From a virus: DNA of 64,000 bases. The position numbers and the translations under genes were made by a program. Numbering within the stretch: the stretch's first letter is position 1; each line of letters starts with the position of its first letter. The stretch covers positions 62,001 through 126,000 of IMG/VR virus record IMGVR_UViG_3300023074_000001; one strand, written 5' to 3'. Positions 12,999 through 20,139 of the stretch are shown here, one piece after another. The notes beneath the pieces were generated by a model. That model did no database searches. It was not told the DNA's origin and worked only from the letters and a program-made list of their open reading frames with translations.

Positions 12999-13008
12999 CA
13001 GATTCAAC

Positions 13009-13037
13009 TTGCACGGCAACCGCAAGCCTGGTAGTGT
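13009..13037 (+). promoter_or_regulatory. Promoter TTGCAC-17-TAGTGT
   Basis: -35 13009-13014, -10 13032-13037; leader with ATCAGCAAGTCAACGAG leads to 13076. Confidence 0.75.
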
Positions 13038-13075
13038 TCTCCATATCAGCAAGTCAACGAGCTAGGGAGTGCATC

Positions 13076-13765
13076 ATGTCGGAAGCCCTGAAGACCTACT
13101 ACAGCCTCAGCGCGAAGCTCCCCCGCACCAACTCGGTTCGTGCTGCCGCCGCCAGCTTGGTCCAGTCTTCCGCCATGGGCACCAACGAGGAGGTCATCCG
13201 CAAGGCGAACGGCTGGCTCCTCCAGGAAATCTTGGAAATGGGCTTGACGACCGATGACGGCTCGACTAGTGTTGACCACAACAGCAACGACAACGCCTCG
13301 GAGGACACCATGTACGCCGACACCCTGAACTCGAAGAACTACACCGTCAAGGCTCTGAAGGAGATCGCTAAGCGGATGGGGCTCAAGCGGTACTCGGCGC
13401 TCCGTAAGGCTGACCTGGCGAACCTGATCGCGGAGAACATCGAGATTCCGGTGATCCTGAGCACCGAGGTTGAGGCTGACATCGTGCCGATCAGCGAGAT
13501 CATGGAGGCGGTCAAGGCTGAGCTTGCCGCTAGCACCCCCGTTAAGGCTCCTCAGATGGCCGCTACCGAGACAGATGCGGATGAGGATGCTCCCCTGACG
13601 GTAGAGGAGATCGTGACCGCCTACACGAACATGAAGCGCACGTGGAACCGTGCAACCGGCAAGCTTGCCCTGAGCCTGATGACCAAGCTGATCAAGATGC
13701 GCACTGAGGTCAAGGCCATGGGGTTCAACCCGGTGGCCGTGGGTATGGGTTACTCGGTAGCGTGA
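13076..13765 (+). CDS. Two-part SAP-like protein, paralogue 3
   Basis: 229 residues from ATG 13076 behind AGGGAG. Residues 1-60 are helical with no known match; residues 79-229 (from MYADTLNSKN) are a full SAP-like paralogue of the genes at 686 and 10011 (VKALKEIAKRMGLKRYSALR, then KADLANLIAE). The codons are far more G/C-rich at third positions than in neighbours, suggesting recent transfer. A complete promoter and ribosome site lie inside the frame at 13244-13309, so the C-terminal part is probably also made alone. Confidence 0.65.
   Translation: MSEALKTYYSLSAKLPRTNSVRAAAASLVQSSAMGTNEEVIRKANGWLLQEILEMGLTTDDGSTSVDHNSNDNASEDTMYADTLNSKNYTVKALKEIAKRMGLKRYSALRKADLANLIAENIEIPVILSTEVEADIVPISEIMEAVKAELAASTPVKAPQMAATETDADEDAPLTVEEIVTAYTNMKRTWNRATGKLALSLMTKLIKMRTEVKAMGFNPVAVGMGYSVA
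13244..13272 (+). promoter_or_regulatory. Internal promoter TTGACG-17-TAGTGT within a gene
   Basis: -35 13244-13249, -10 13267-13272, then CGGAGGACACC before an in-frame ATG at 13310. The leader (CACAACAGCAACGACAACG) is like that of 10011. Probably an old intergenic region turned into coding sequence. Confidence 0.65.
13310..13765 (+). CDS. Nested SAP-like protein from the internal start
   Basis: 151 residues, same frame as the gene at 13076, from ATG 13310 with GGAGG seven bases upstream and its own promoter. Domain layout equals the stand-alone paralogue at 10011, which argues that this was once, or still is, a separate gene. Confidence 0.5.
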   Translation: MYADTLNSKNYTVKALKEIAKRMGLKRYSALRKADLANLIAENIEIPVILSTEVEADIVPISEIMEAVKAELAASTPVKAPQMAATETDADEDAPLTVEEIVTAYTNMKRTWNRATGKLALSLMTKLIKMRTEVKAMGFNPVAVGMGYSVA

Positions 13766-13779
13766 CATACCTCACAGGA

Positions 13780-13815
13780 TAGGGGTTGCATACGGTAGCC
13801 CCTACCTACTAGGGT
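13780..13815 (+). promoter_or_regulatory. Hairpin-embedded promoter TTGCAT-18-TAGGGT
   Basis: TAGGGG (13780-13785) pairs with CCCCTA (13799-13804); -35 13786-13791 in the loop, -10 13810-13815. Drives 13856. Confidence 0.65.
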
Positions 13816-13855
13816 AGTACCTAGATAGCTTACCTACACAGAATGGATACCCACC

Positions 13856-14245
13856 ATGATCGCACGTATCATCGCCCTACTGCTCACCCTACTGGTAGCG
13901 GGTACCGTAGCCACCGCATGTAGCACCCCTGAGAGTGCCGTACAGACCATGGTCAGTGTCACCCCTACTGCTACCCCTAGCCTGCCTGTGTGTGTGGTGG
14001 AGGATGGTGCAGGGCAGGCACTGTGTATGTGGGATGCGCACAGGGCAGGCAATGGCATGGGTACTGATGTGGTCAGTGGTGACTGTGCTCTCACTCTCAC
14101 ACACGATGACATGACACAGGGCATGTGCCTCAACGTGCATCACGATGGGGTTGACGGGCCTGATGCGGTACGGGAATGCAATGACATTTACGAGCAGGCT
14201 AAGGGCAAAGTCAATTTGCTCGAATGTTATCGGGCAATGCTTTGA
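13856..14245 (+). CDS. Predicted exported lipoprotein
   Basis: 129 residues. Signal peptide (IARIIALLLTLLVAGTVA) with a lipobox-like VATAC at residue 22, then a T/P-rich linker and a domain with several cysteines (PVCVV, ALCMW, GDCAL, GMCLN, RECND, LECYR) that could form disulfides outside the membrane. Last gene of the rightward early block, followed by a strong terminator. Possibly a superinfection or envelope protein; not shown. Confidence 0.65.
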   Translation: MIARIIALLLTLLVAGTVATACSTPESAVQTMVSVTPTATPSLPVCVVEDGAGQALCMWDAHRAGNGMGTDVVSGDCALTLTHDDMTQGMCLNVHHDGVDGPDAVRECNDIYEQAKGKVNLLECYRAML

Positions 14246-14265
14246 CAATAAAAGAATGGTAATGC

Positions 14266-14324
14266 AATTGCACCGGAAAAGGGGAATGCGAAAAACACTC
14301 CTCAATTCCGGTGCAATTTTTTTT
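14266..14324 (+). terminator. Strong intrinsic terminator
   Basis: AATTGCACCGGAA (14266-14278) pairs perfectly with 14306-14318 and runs into eight T (14317-14324). Ends the rightward early block before the leftward one. Confidence 0.9.
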
Positions 14325-14422
14325 ATGCCCGCGACAGCTGTTGGGATTTTTATAGTTAATTCCTACTAAACCGATAGGATATCCTCTGAGTTCTCCACAA
14401 CTAATATAATACAGAACAGGGA

Positions 14423-14505
14423 GTTTCCAAGGAAACCAACCCTAAAATCTGCTGGAAACCTCAAGGAAACTCCCCTGGAAACGTTCTGGAAACCACCTTG
14501 GAAAC
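14423..14505 (+). repeat. Phased GGAAAC repeats
   Basis: GGAAAC begins at 14431, 14454, 14465, 14477, 14488 and 14500: steps of 23, 11, 12, 11, 12, one or two helical turns. An inverted copy GTTTCC lies at 14423. The array ends at the stop codon of the translocase gene (14506), between convergent genes. This looks like a protein-binding array: transfer locus, origin or partition site. Confidence 0.75.
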
Positions 14506-16485
14506 TTAGCCTAAATAGCGCCAGAATCCTTCCGGTGTCTTCTCCAGTCTACCCTCTGACTGCATAGCGGTGAGCCTCTTACTGACCCATGATTTACCTC
14601 TGTCTGCCGTCATGGATTCCTGTATTTCCTTGTTGACGAAGGTAGTCTTTCCTTCGGCTTTCCAGGACTCCAGAATATTGTAAACCTCCGCAATAGCTGA
14701 AGCAGTCTCATAAGGATCTGTACCTAAATTCCCAGTAGTTTGCGCCTTGGTAGGAATTACTTGAGTAGGTTGTGCGGGACTCAAGTCTATAGTTTCTAGA
14801 TCCTCCAATGTCAATACTTGCGTATCAGGTGCTACCGGCCAATCCTTTGTGGTGTCTCTGAATCCTCTGTTGGATCTCATTTCCTGCCAGGAGGTACTAC
14901 CCGCAGCTACACTATCTCTATAAGCCTGGTAATCCAAACCTAATGCATCAGCGGTAATATTGTCCATAGGATACTCAGGATATGAATCCACATGCTGCTC
15001 TAGATTTCTTACATCTATCCAGTCACTAAGAAGCTGATGAGACGCTAGTCTCTGATCTATCCCAGCAGCCTCTAGATAGAAATGGCCGGGGAATCTATCC
15101 TGCCATAAATGCGGGCTAGCTCCCGATGAACGAGCATACTCCGATAACCCGAACTCAGCATCTCTTTTAGCTTTGACGCCGAAACACATATTACCGCCGA
15201 GGTTATAGCGAGCTGAGGTATTGATACGGTCAGCAGTAGCACGCTGAAGACTAAGCACAATAGTTATTCCAGCAGAACGAGCAGCCTCTAGAAGTTCGAT
15301 CAAATCATTGACCTTAGCAAAACGAGCAGCCTCCTCCAGATGGAAAATCAAGAAGTTAAGACCGCAACCTGACTCCCAATGAGATAATCCTATGCTGGTA
15401 AGGTAATTAGTACGAGCCTCAACAGCATTGATGACAGCATCAATCTGTTTCAGACAATCATCCTCGGTCCAGGCGAACCAAGCCAGCTTAGAAGCCAGAG
15501 GCCCCCCTGTCTGCATACCTTTAGCAGGATCTCCATAGATGACAGACACCTCACTACGAGCCAATACGGTACCATAAATAGCCTGCCAAGCCTTTGACTT
15601 ACCTGTTCCTGGCATTCCTACAGTAAGGAAATGCTGAGATGAGCCTCCATCTTTTCCAGCAATATAGATGACACCACGCTGACCTGTGTCATAAGTAGCG
15701 AATCCTACAGGAGCAACAATCGATTGACCAGGGTATTCTGGCCCCAGCCAAGGATTCTTAGTCTTAAAAGGATTCTCATCGAGAATAGTAATATCTACTT
15801 CACCTTCGATACCGGAATCTGTTTCTGAAACGTGTACTAGAGTACGAGGCTTACCAGCTATTTGAGCCATCTCGATAGCCTTACTCTTAGCATCCTCTAT
15901 TCTTTTACCTAAGCTAAGTTTCATACGGTAGACAGCACCATTACTGGTTTTGTAGCTCTTTTCCTTGTTGATATGGGTAGATTCACCCAGACCGATAGCA
16001 GCAAAGGGATTCTCACTTTTAGTGCTGTTCTCGTTGTCTTCACCTCTGTAGGCCCACCTGCGAATACACCAGGATAAACCTAGAACAGCTCCACCGTACA
16101 TGAAAGTATAGACCGTAGGCATACCGAACATCCACTCACCGAGATCCTGCCATACTGCAATAATCATCCATACGTGTACTAATACAGAAGTAACAGCAGC
16201 ATGTACAGAAATGAAGTGATGAAATTGGTCTCTAGGTCGAAAAAGTTTCCAGGCTAATGCTGATAAAATCAGCATACTAACAACAATAATAATTGTCAGT
16301 ACCTGACTAGCATCTACTGCGGAGGTATCCCCCCAATTCACCTGTGCCCATACACCTAATCTACTGATAACAGCCATGAGAAAAGCTAAACCCGCCCCGA
16401 TGAGCATAGCAATATACGGTAAAGCTTTACCGAACAGTGCGTATTCATCATCGTAGCGGGTTACGTTAATGTTTCTTGTTGCCAC
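14506..16485 (-). CDS. TraB/FtsK-like DNA translocase
   Basis: 659 residues from GTG 16485 behind AGGAGTCGCT (an upstream ATG at 16536 lacks a site). Four N-terminal membrane helices (about residues 20-45, 62-82, 93-115, 122-142), then a RecA-like motor: Walker A GMPGTGKSK near 290, Walker B FLIFHLEE near 380, and the FtsK/TraB-like segment LSLQRATADR. The last 60 residues form a winged helix (VNKEIQESMTADRGKSWVSK...), as in FtsK gamma or TraB, which bind short repeats. In Streptomyces plasmids TraB alone moves double-stranded DNA between cells. The repeats 14423-14505 lie directly beyond its stop. Role in this phage inferred. Confidence 0.75.
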   Translation of the reverse strand: MATRNINVTRYDDEYALFGKALPYIAMLIGAGLAFLMAVISRLGVWAQVNWGDTSAVDASQVLTIIIVVSMLILSALAWKLFRPRDQFHHFISVHAAVTSVLVHVWMIIAVWQDLGEWMFGMPTVYTFMYGGAVLGLSWCIRRWAYRGEDNENSTKSENPFAAIGLGESTHINKEKSYKTSNGAVYRMKLSLGKRIEDAKSKAIEMAQIAGKPRTLVHVSETDSGIEGEVDITILDENPFKTKNPWLGPEYPGQSIVAPVGFATYDTGQRGVIYIAGKDGGSSQHFLTVGMPGTGKSKAWQAIYGTVLARSEVSVIYGDPAKGMQTGGPLASKLAWFAWTEDDCLKQIDAVINAVEARTNYLTSIGLSHWESGCGLNFLIFHLEEAARFAKVNDLIELLEAARSAGITIVLSLQRATADRINTSARYNLGGNMCFGVKAKRDAEFGLSEYARSSGASPHLWQDRFPGHFYLEAAGIDQRLASHQLLSDWIDVRNLEQHVDSYPEYPMDNITADALGLDYQAYRDSVAAGSTSWQEMRSNRGFRDTTKDWPVAPDTQVLTLEDLETIDLSPAQPTQVIPTKAQTTGNLGTDPYETASAIAEVYNILESWKAEGKTTFVNKEIQESMTADRGKSWVSKRLTAMQSEGRLEKTPEGFWRYLG

Positions 16486-16561
16486 AGCGACTCCTGTCTT
16501 ATTGTCCTCTACTCTAGAGAGCATAAGAGTCAGCATAGCACGATTATTTCTTAGTGTGCAA

Positions 16562-16750
16562 CTATCTGTCTTTGCGAGAATCCCAGGCCACGGAAGCTAT
16601 AAGCCCACAAATTACCCCAGAGGGTAGGATTCCTATTAAGGTAAAAAACCAATAAAAGGAATCCGTTAGACCAAGGTAGATGCAGAAGCCTATGACTATC
16701 GCAAAAATGCAAGTCAAAATAGAGAACCCTGCGAATATTAAGTTTTCCAT
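16562..16750 (-). CDS. Small two-helix membrane protein
   Basis: 62 residues from ATG 16750 behind AGAAAGTG, one base after the stop of the next gene upstream. Two hydrophobic helices (FAGFSILTCIFAIVIGFCIY and FFTLIGILPSGVICGLIASV). Small Spd-like membrane proteins accompany TraB in plasmids; position fits, sequence alone does not prove it. Confidence 0.6.
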   Translation of the reverse strand: MENLIFAGFSILTCIFAIVIGFCIYLGLTDSFYWFFTLIGILPSGVICGLIASVAWDSRKDR

Positions 16751-16751
16751 G

Positions 16752-17633
16752 TTACACTTTCTGTCTGGCTCTATGTACAGCCTTGTACATAGAGCCGTAT
16801 TGAATGTCCGAACCCTTGACAATTCTTGCCCAGGACAAAATAGTATTGATGTCCAGTTGACCATTCTGTACACAGATCTCTGCGATTTTTGCCAAGGACA
16901 TGGTTGGCTCTCTGGGAAGCCAGTCGGGAAGGATGACTAGTTCACCCTCGTACACAACATCATCGATGTCTTGTTCTGTTCTTGGCATGACAAGTTCTGT
17001 CTTTTCAACAATCTGTACATTGTTAGTCGCTGTCTCAGACATGTCCAGCTGTGGGATGTCTATAATGTCTTCTTGTACGACAGCCTTCCCAACAAAAATG
17101 GCATGTCTATCCTCAGGAATGTCAAGCTTGTCAGCGGCATCTACCAGGCGTTTCTGCATAGAAATACTCATCAACTGCCATGTTTGTTTACGATACCTAA
17201 CCCATGTCAATATTCCCACTCTTGGCAATCTTGGCACTAGTGTACCAGCTGTGCGGCGTTGCTGCCTTGTCATGAAGGACAACATGACCTTCAACATGAC
17301 ACCCGCAATAACAGGAGCAGCCCCAAACATGACCATGCCAACAATTCCGTAGTCATTGACTAGAGCATGTTGTACATTGATGTAAACACTTGTCAGGACA
17401 AAAGTAAATGCCCACAACTCAGGCCAGACACCGCTGTCGTCTGTCTTGGCATATTCAATAGCCATCATGCCAAGCCAAATGGCACCCAGGTCAAATGCTA
17501 AGGATACACCGGCGGACAAAAGCCAAGGAAGGTCAAACCCATTAGTTGCCAAGTCGGTCATAGAATACCAAGACATAGACAAAGCAATGACAACAACTAC
17601 AGCAAATAAAATCCAGTGATACCATCTGATCAT
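16752..17633 (-). CDS. DUF2637/Spd-like membrane protein
   Basis: 293 residues. Four membrane helices in the first 125 residues, with the segment LATNGFDLPWLLSAGVSLAF and DLGAIWLG like the DUF2637 family of actinobacterial plasmids, often encoded beside TraB and replication genes. The soluble part has LPRLPRVGILTWVRYRKQ and an acidic linker; residues 245-290 (PTMSLAKIAEICVQNGQLD) look like a small DNA-binding helix-turn-helix. With the translocase and 16562 it forms a plasmid-transfer-like unit. Confidence 0.6.
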   Translation of the reverse strand: MIRWYHWILFAVVVVIALSMSWYSMTDLATNGFDLPWLLSAGVSLAFDLGAIWLGMMAIEYAKTDDSGVWPELWAFTFVLTSVYINVQHALVNDYGIVGMVMFGAAPVIAGVMLKVMLSFMTRQQRRTAGTLVPRLPRVGILTWVRYRKQTWQLMSISMQKRLVDAADKLDIPEDRHAIFVGKAVVQEDIIDIPQLDMSETATNNVQIVEKTELVMPRTEQDIDDVVYEGELVILPDWLPREPTMSLAKIAEICVQNGQLDINTILSWARIVKGSDIQYGSMYKAVHRARQKV

Positions 17634-17642
17634 GCGGACTCC

Positions 17643-17987
17643 CTAATAACTATCATTTTGCGCTAGAGCTACACCTCGATCTACACCTTCGGCATATGCC
17701 TTGTCCAATTCTGTTTCTAGTTCTGTTATTCTCTCTTCAAGGTCTTGGATTTGCTGATCGTATTCTTCTTCCATCTGCTCCTGCATAGAAGCCTCGCCAT
17801 CTTCAACACCGAGTTGATAAGCAGTATCACGCTCATTATCGATTCTGTCAGAATACTGAGCAACAAGTACTTCTAGCTTTTCCAGCAGCCATTTACGATC
17901 AATACTTAATGGCTCTGACGGATTTTCATCTATCAGAGCCATAACGTCTTCTGCAAATTTATAAGCAGTATTATCTTGAGTAGTCAT
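17643..17987 (-). CDS. Coiled-coil protein, leaderless mRNA
   Basis: 114 residues, acidic. Residues 65-100 (QMEEEYDQQIQDLEERITEL...) are a strong coiled coil. The promoter TTGACA-17-TATGCT (17994-18022) puts +1 on the ATG, with no ribosome site, so the message is probably leaderless. Function unknown. Confidence 0.6.
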   Translation of the reverse strand: MTTQDNTAYKFAEDVMALIDENPSEPLSIDRKWLLEKLEVLVAQYSDRIDNERDTAYQLGVEDGEASMQEQMEEEYDQQIQDLEERITELETELDKAYAEGVDRGVALAQNDSY

Positions 17988-17993
17988 CTAGCC

Positions 17994-18022
17994 AGCATAG
18001 TGTTCAATGGGGGCTATGTCAA
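17994..18022 (-). promoter_or_regulatory. Minus-strand promoter TTGACA-17-TATGCT
   Basis: -35 at 18022-18017, -10 at 17999-17994, six bases before the ATG at 17987. Probably also serves the transfer-like genes downstream. Confidence 0.75.
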
Positions 18023-19110
18023 GCCTGAAAAGATTTCATAGCGTCTAAACTCATAGCAGCAGACGTAGGAGGTACTATTTGAGGCTGAGGTTCTACTATT
18101 GCTCCCGCAAATGCCTCACCAACAATGGAAAAAGCCATTTCTAGGCTCCTCATGGGGTCGTTAAGGGCTAACTTAGTCTGCAACTCCCACATAATCTTCA
18201 TAGCCTTCAATAATTGCCCCAAATTAAGCTTACTAGCCAGCATTTGACGCTCAGCAAGAGCATTTCCTTCGTAACAGGAGGTAATTCCCGCCTTCAGCAG
18301 CATAATATCCTTGATAGTTTCGATGATTCTGTCTGCAATTTCATCAGAATTAACGTAATAAGCAGTCTCTTCGAGCTTTTTCAAGGCCGAAATAGGGCCT
18401 CCTACGGCACTCAGCAACAATGTTGGCCCAAAATCAATATTCCCGTGAAGAAGGTTGTATTGCTCTACAGAAGTAATTTCTGCTAACCACACCTGCTCCA
18501 AAAGCATTAAACTCTCTCTAAATGAGCCCTCAGAGCGCTGGGCTATGAGATTAACAAGAGAATCATCGATATTAATACCCTCTTGCTCGATAACATAGGT
18601 CAAACGGCTTTTCAAATCCTCTAATGAGGCTCTTTTGAAGAAATATCTATCGCATCTATGCCTGATAGCAGGCTCAAGTGCCTGAGGTTCTGTCGTGCAA
18701 AGAATAATTATTACATTTTTAGGAGGAAACTCCAACAAATGCAACAAAGCATCAAATGCTTGGTCGCTGATGGAGTGTACCTCATCGATAATAACTACTT
18801 TATTTCCTGCTGAGGAGTAGTTGAGGTTCCTTTTCAACTCTCGAATAGCGTCTACGGAGCCGTTGGAGGCTGCATCGATCTCGATGACTGCTGGATGCCT
18901 GCCTTCATGTACCTCCTGCGCGCCCTCAGAATTAATCTGAGAGGCTACGATGCGTGCCATGCTAGTCTTACCTACCCCCGATGGGCCGGTAAATAATAAA
19001 ACCTGTGAGAGCTTGTCTTTAGCAATCATGGCAGACAGAATAGCGGCAGTAGCGTGCTGACCTACGACATCCTTAAACTCTTTTGGCCTGTACTTCAAGG
19101 CTAGTGTCAT
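18019..19110 (-). CDS. dnaX: DNA polymerase III gamma/tau-like clamp loader
   Basis: 363 residues, ATG behind TAGGAG. AAA+ ATPase: YRPKEFKDVVGQ start, Walker A GPSGVGKT at 42-49, Walker B VVIIDE at 105-110, sensor region LCTTEPQALEPAIRHRCDRY with the SRC-like arginine, and a C-terminal helical collar. The host protein loads the beta clamp onto primed DNA. The four-cysteine zinc module usually between Walker A and B is missing and the tau tail is absent, so this is a compact phage version. No delta subunit or polymerase lies in this window. Confidence 0.85.
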   Translation of the reverse strand: MTLALKYRPKEFKDVVGQHATAAILSAMIAKDKLSQVLLFTGPSGVGKTSMARIVASQINSEGAQEVHEGRHPAVIEIDAASNGSVDAIRELKRNLNYSSAGNKVVIIDEVHSISDQAFDALLHLLEFPPKNVIIILCTTEPQALEPAIRHRCDRYFFKRASLEDLKSRLTYVIEQEGINIDDSLVNLIAQRSEGSFRESLMLLEQVWLAEITSVEQYNLLHGNIDFGPTLLLSAVGGPISALKKLEETAYYVNSDEIADRIIETIKDIMLLKAGITSCYEGNALAERQMLASKLNLGQLLKAMKIMWELQTKLALNDPMRSLEMAFSIVGEAFAGAIVEPQPQIVPPTSAAMSLDAMKSFQA

Positions 19111-19132
19111 TTAAATCTCCTAAAATGAAGAA

Positions 19133-19156
19133 AGCTCTACTCAATTGAGTAGAGCT
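19133..19156 (-). terminator. 24-bp perfect palindrome between genes
   Basis: AGCTCTACTCAA joins its exact complement TTGAGTAGAGCT with no loop. Lies between the small gene at 19161 and dnaX; likely a terminator, processing site or protein-binding palindrome. Confidence 0.6.
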
Positions 19157-19160
19157 ACTA

Positions 19161-19310
19161 TCACTTCTGCTTGGTTTCAATATCCTTTGCAGATACCTTG
19201 CGATCCTTATTACCAGAATAACCATTGCCTGTCTGCGGGCCACCATGACGAGGAATATGCCCATCCTTTGTCTTAGCGGTCTTCAACTGATCCTTGTGCT
19301 TACCAGCCAC
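19161..19310 (-). CDS. Small charged protein
   Basis: 49 residues from GTG 19310 behind AAAGGTAATTAA. Lysine- and glycine-rich, probably disordered (KHKDQLKTAKTKDGHIPRHG). Follows the 46-residue ORF at 19455. Function unknown. Confidence 0.55.
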   Translation of the reverse strand: MAGKHKDQLKTAKTKDGHIPRHGGPQTGNGYSGNKDRKVSAKDIETKQK

Positions 19311-19314
19311 TTAA

Positions 19315-19455
19315 TTACCTTTCGTTGTACCGGCTACCTGGAGTGGTGTTATTTGTGTTTTTAGGCTCTGTAGCCTTACTTCCTTTGCTTTGCCTGGTAA
19401 TTCCCCCAGGCAAACTAACTCCACAATAATTAGATTTCTTACGTTTAACGCCCAT
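19315..19455 (-). CDS. Tiny basic protein starting at a tRNA 3' end
   Basis: 46 residues from ATG 19455, two bases beyond the last tRNA base (19457). Basic, probably disordered (GVKRKKSNYCGVSLPGGITR). GGAA within the tRNA acceptor is the only ribosome site. See the finding on tRNA-linked starts. Confidence 0.45.
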   Translation of the reverse strand: MGVKRKKSNYCGVSLPGGITRQSKGSKATEPKNTNNTTPGSRYNER

Positions 19456-19456
19456 G

Positions 19457-19567
19457 TTCCGCGACCAGGATTCGAACCTGTACCTCTAGATTATCAGTCT
19501 AGTATGCTAACCCATTAGGCTTACTTAAGGCTCCGGCGACCTCGTTTTCAGCTTACATCATCGCGGA
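19457..19567 (-). tRNA. tRNA-Ile(GAU) with a 47-base D-loop
   Basis: Anticodon arm CTAGA-CTGATAA-TCTAG is canonical. T-arm CAGG-TTCGAAT-CCTG. The matching 5' acceptor strand is TCCGCGA at 19567-19561 (pairs with TCGCGGA), followed by T8, G9 and ATGT, which pairs with GCAT next to the anticodon stem. This leaves 47 bases in the D-loop instead of 7-11, with hairpins of its own (TAAGCC/GGGTTA). The outer T-stem pair is A-G. Functional only if the extra bases are tolerated or removed. Confidence 0.55.
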
Positions 19568-19818
19568 TAGAATTGCTAGCCATGGTGCCTTCCTGCTAGC
19601 TGTAGACCTTACAAGACCCGATCTCGTATGTCTACTGTCTGCGGCCAGACAACAGAGCGTCCTTAAAGACGGGTGTTATACATTCCATAATGTCGGGTAG
19701 TATGTTCAGGACTCATCCCTACCTGAACTGTGCGGGCCTCCTACTCGGCCTTCCGCTTCGGTGGACAGTTTAAAGTTTTATTGAAAGGTCGTCATGAACT
19801 GACAATTTATCGACCTCG
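19568..19818 (-). other. Structured noncoding stretch
   Basis: About 250 bases without an ORF. On the minus strand GTTCAGG pairs with TCCTGAAC, GGTAG with CTACC and GGTCG with CGACC, so it is rich in hairpins. No T-loop is visible. It may contain further tRNA-like or small RNAs. Confidence 0.35.
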
Positions 19819-19898
19819 TGGAATCAGCGGAATTCGAACCCACATCTCCGGCATTAAATCCGGCGTTTTATCCTTTTACACTTTTAAACTATGACCCC
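19819..19898 (-). tRNA. tRNA-like element, anticodon unclear
   Basis: Acceptor GGGGTCA/TGATTCC (with G-U pairs), T-arm GTGGG-TTCGAAT-TCCGC. The anticodon stem CCGG/CCGG encloses eight bases (ATTTAATG), and the D-arm is long, so the anticodon (UAA or UUA) cannot be fixed. Confidence 0.5.
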
Positions 19899-19989
19899 AG
19901 GTACTAGTTTTATATGAATACACAACCTTTTAAGGGCATGTAACTCTGGACTTTACGTGTATCTTCGTAAAACTAGCAAAAACGGAGCG

Positions 19990-20122
19990 TGCCAGGTAGA
20001 GGAATCGAACCCCATAGACCTTGCAAGGTCAGCGTACGTCATTACTTCGCGCGAACTAGTAAGAGCGGTATGCAGCCTATGCACCTTGTAGGTTCTTGAT
20101 ACTCAAAAGTATCCCACCAGGC
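19990..20122 (-). tRNA. Possible tRNA with large insertion
   Basis: T-arm GGGG-TTCGATT-CCTC and 3' strand ACCTGGC are clear. The best 5' strand, GCCTGGT at 20122-20116, pairs at six of seven positions but lies 133 bases from the 3' end. GACC-TTGCAA-GGTC may be the anticodon arm (Cys GCA or Ala UGC). Uncertain, listed because of the clear T-arm. Confidence 0.35.
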
Positions 20123-20139
20123 CCGGCTAGATTTGTTAA

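Noticed and set aside
13046-13768. 240-codon open frame on the minus strand
   Set aside because: Antisense to the G/C-rich gene 13076-13765; high third-position G/C removes stops from the opposite strand. Histidine/arginine-rich translation typical of shadows.
1-14324. Idea that the early block is a long terminal repeat
   Set aside because: Many small early genes at one end suggest it, but the other end is not in the window, so it cannot be tested here.
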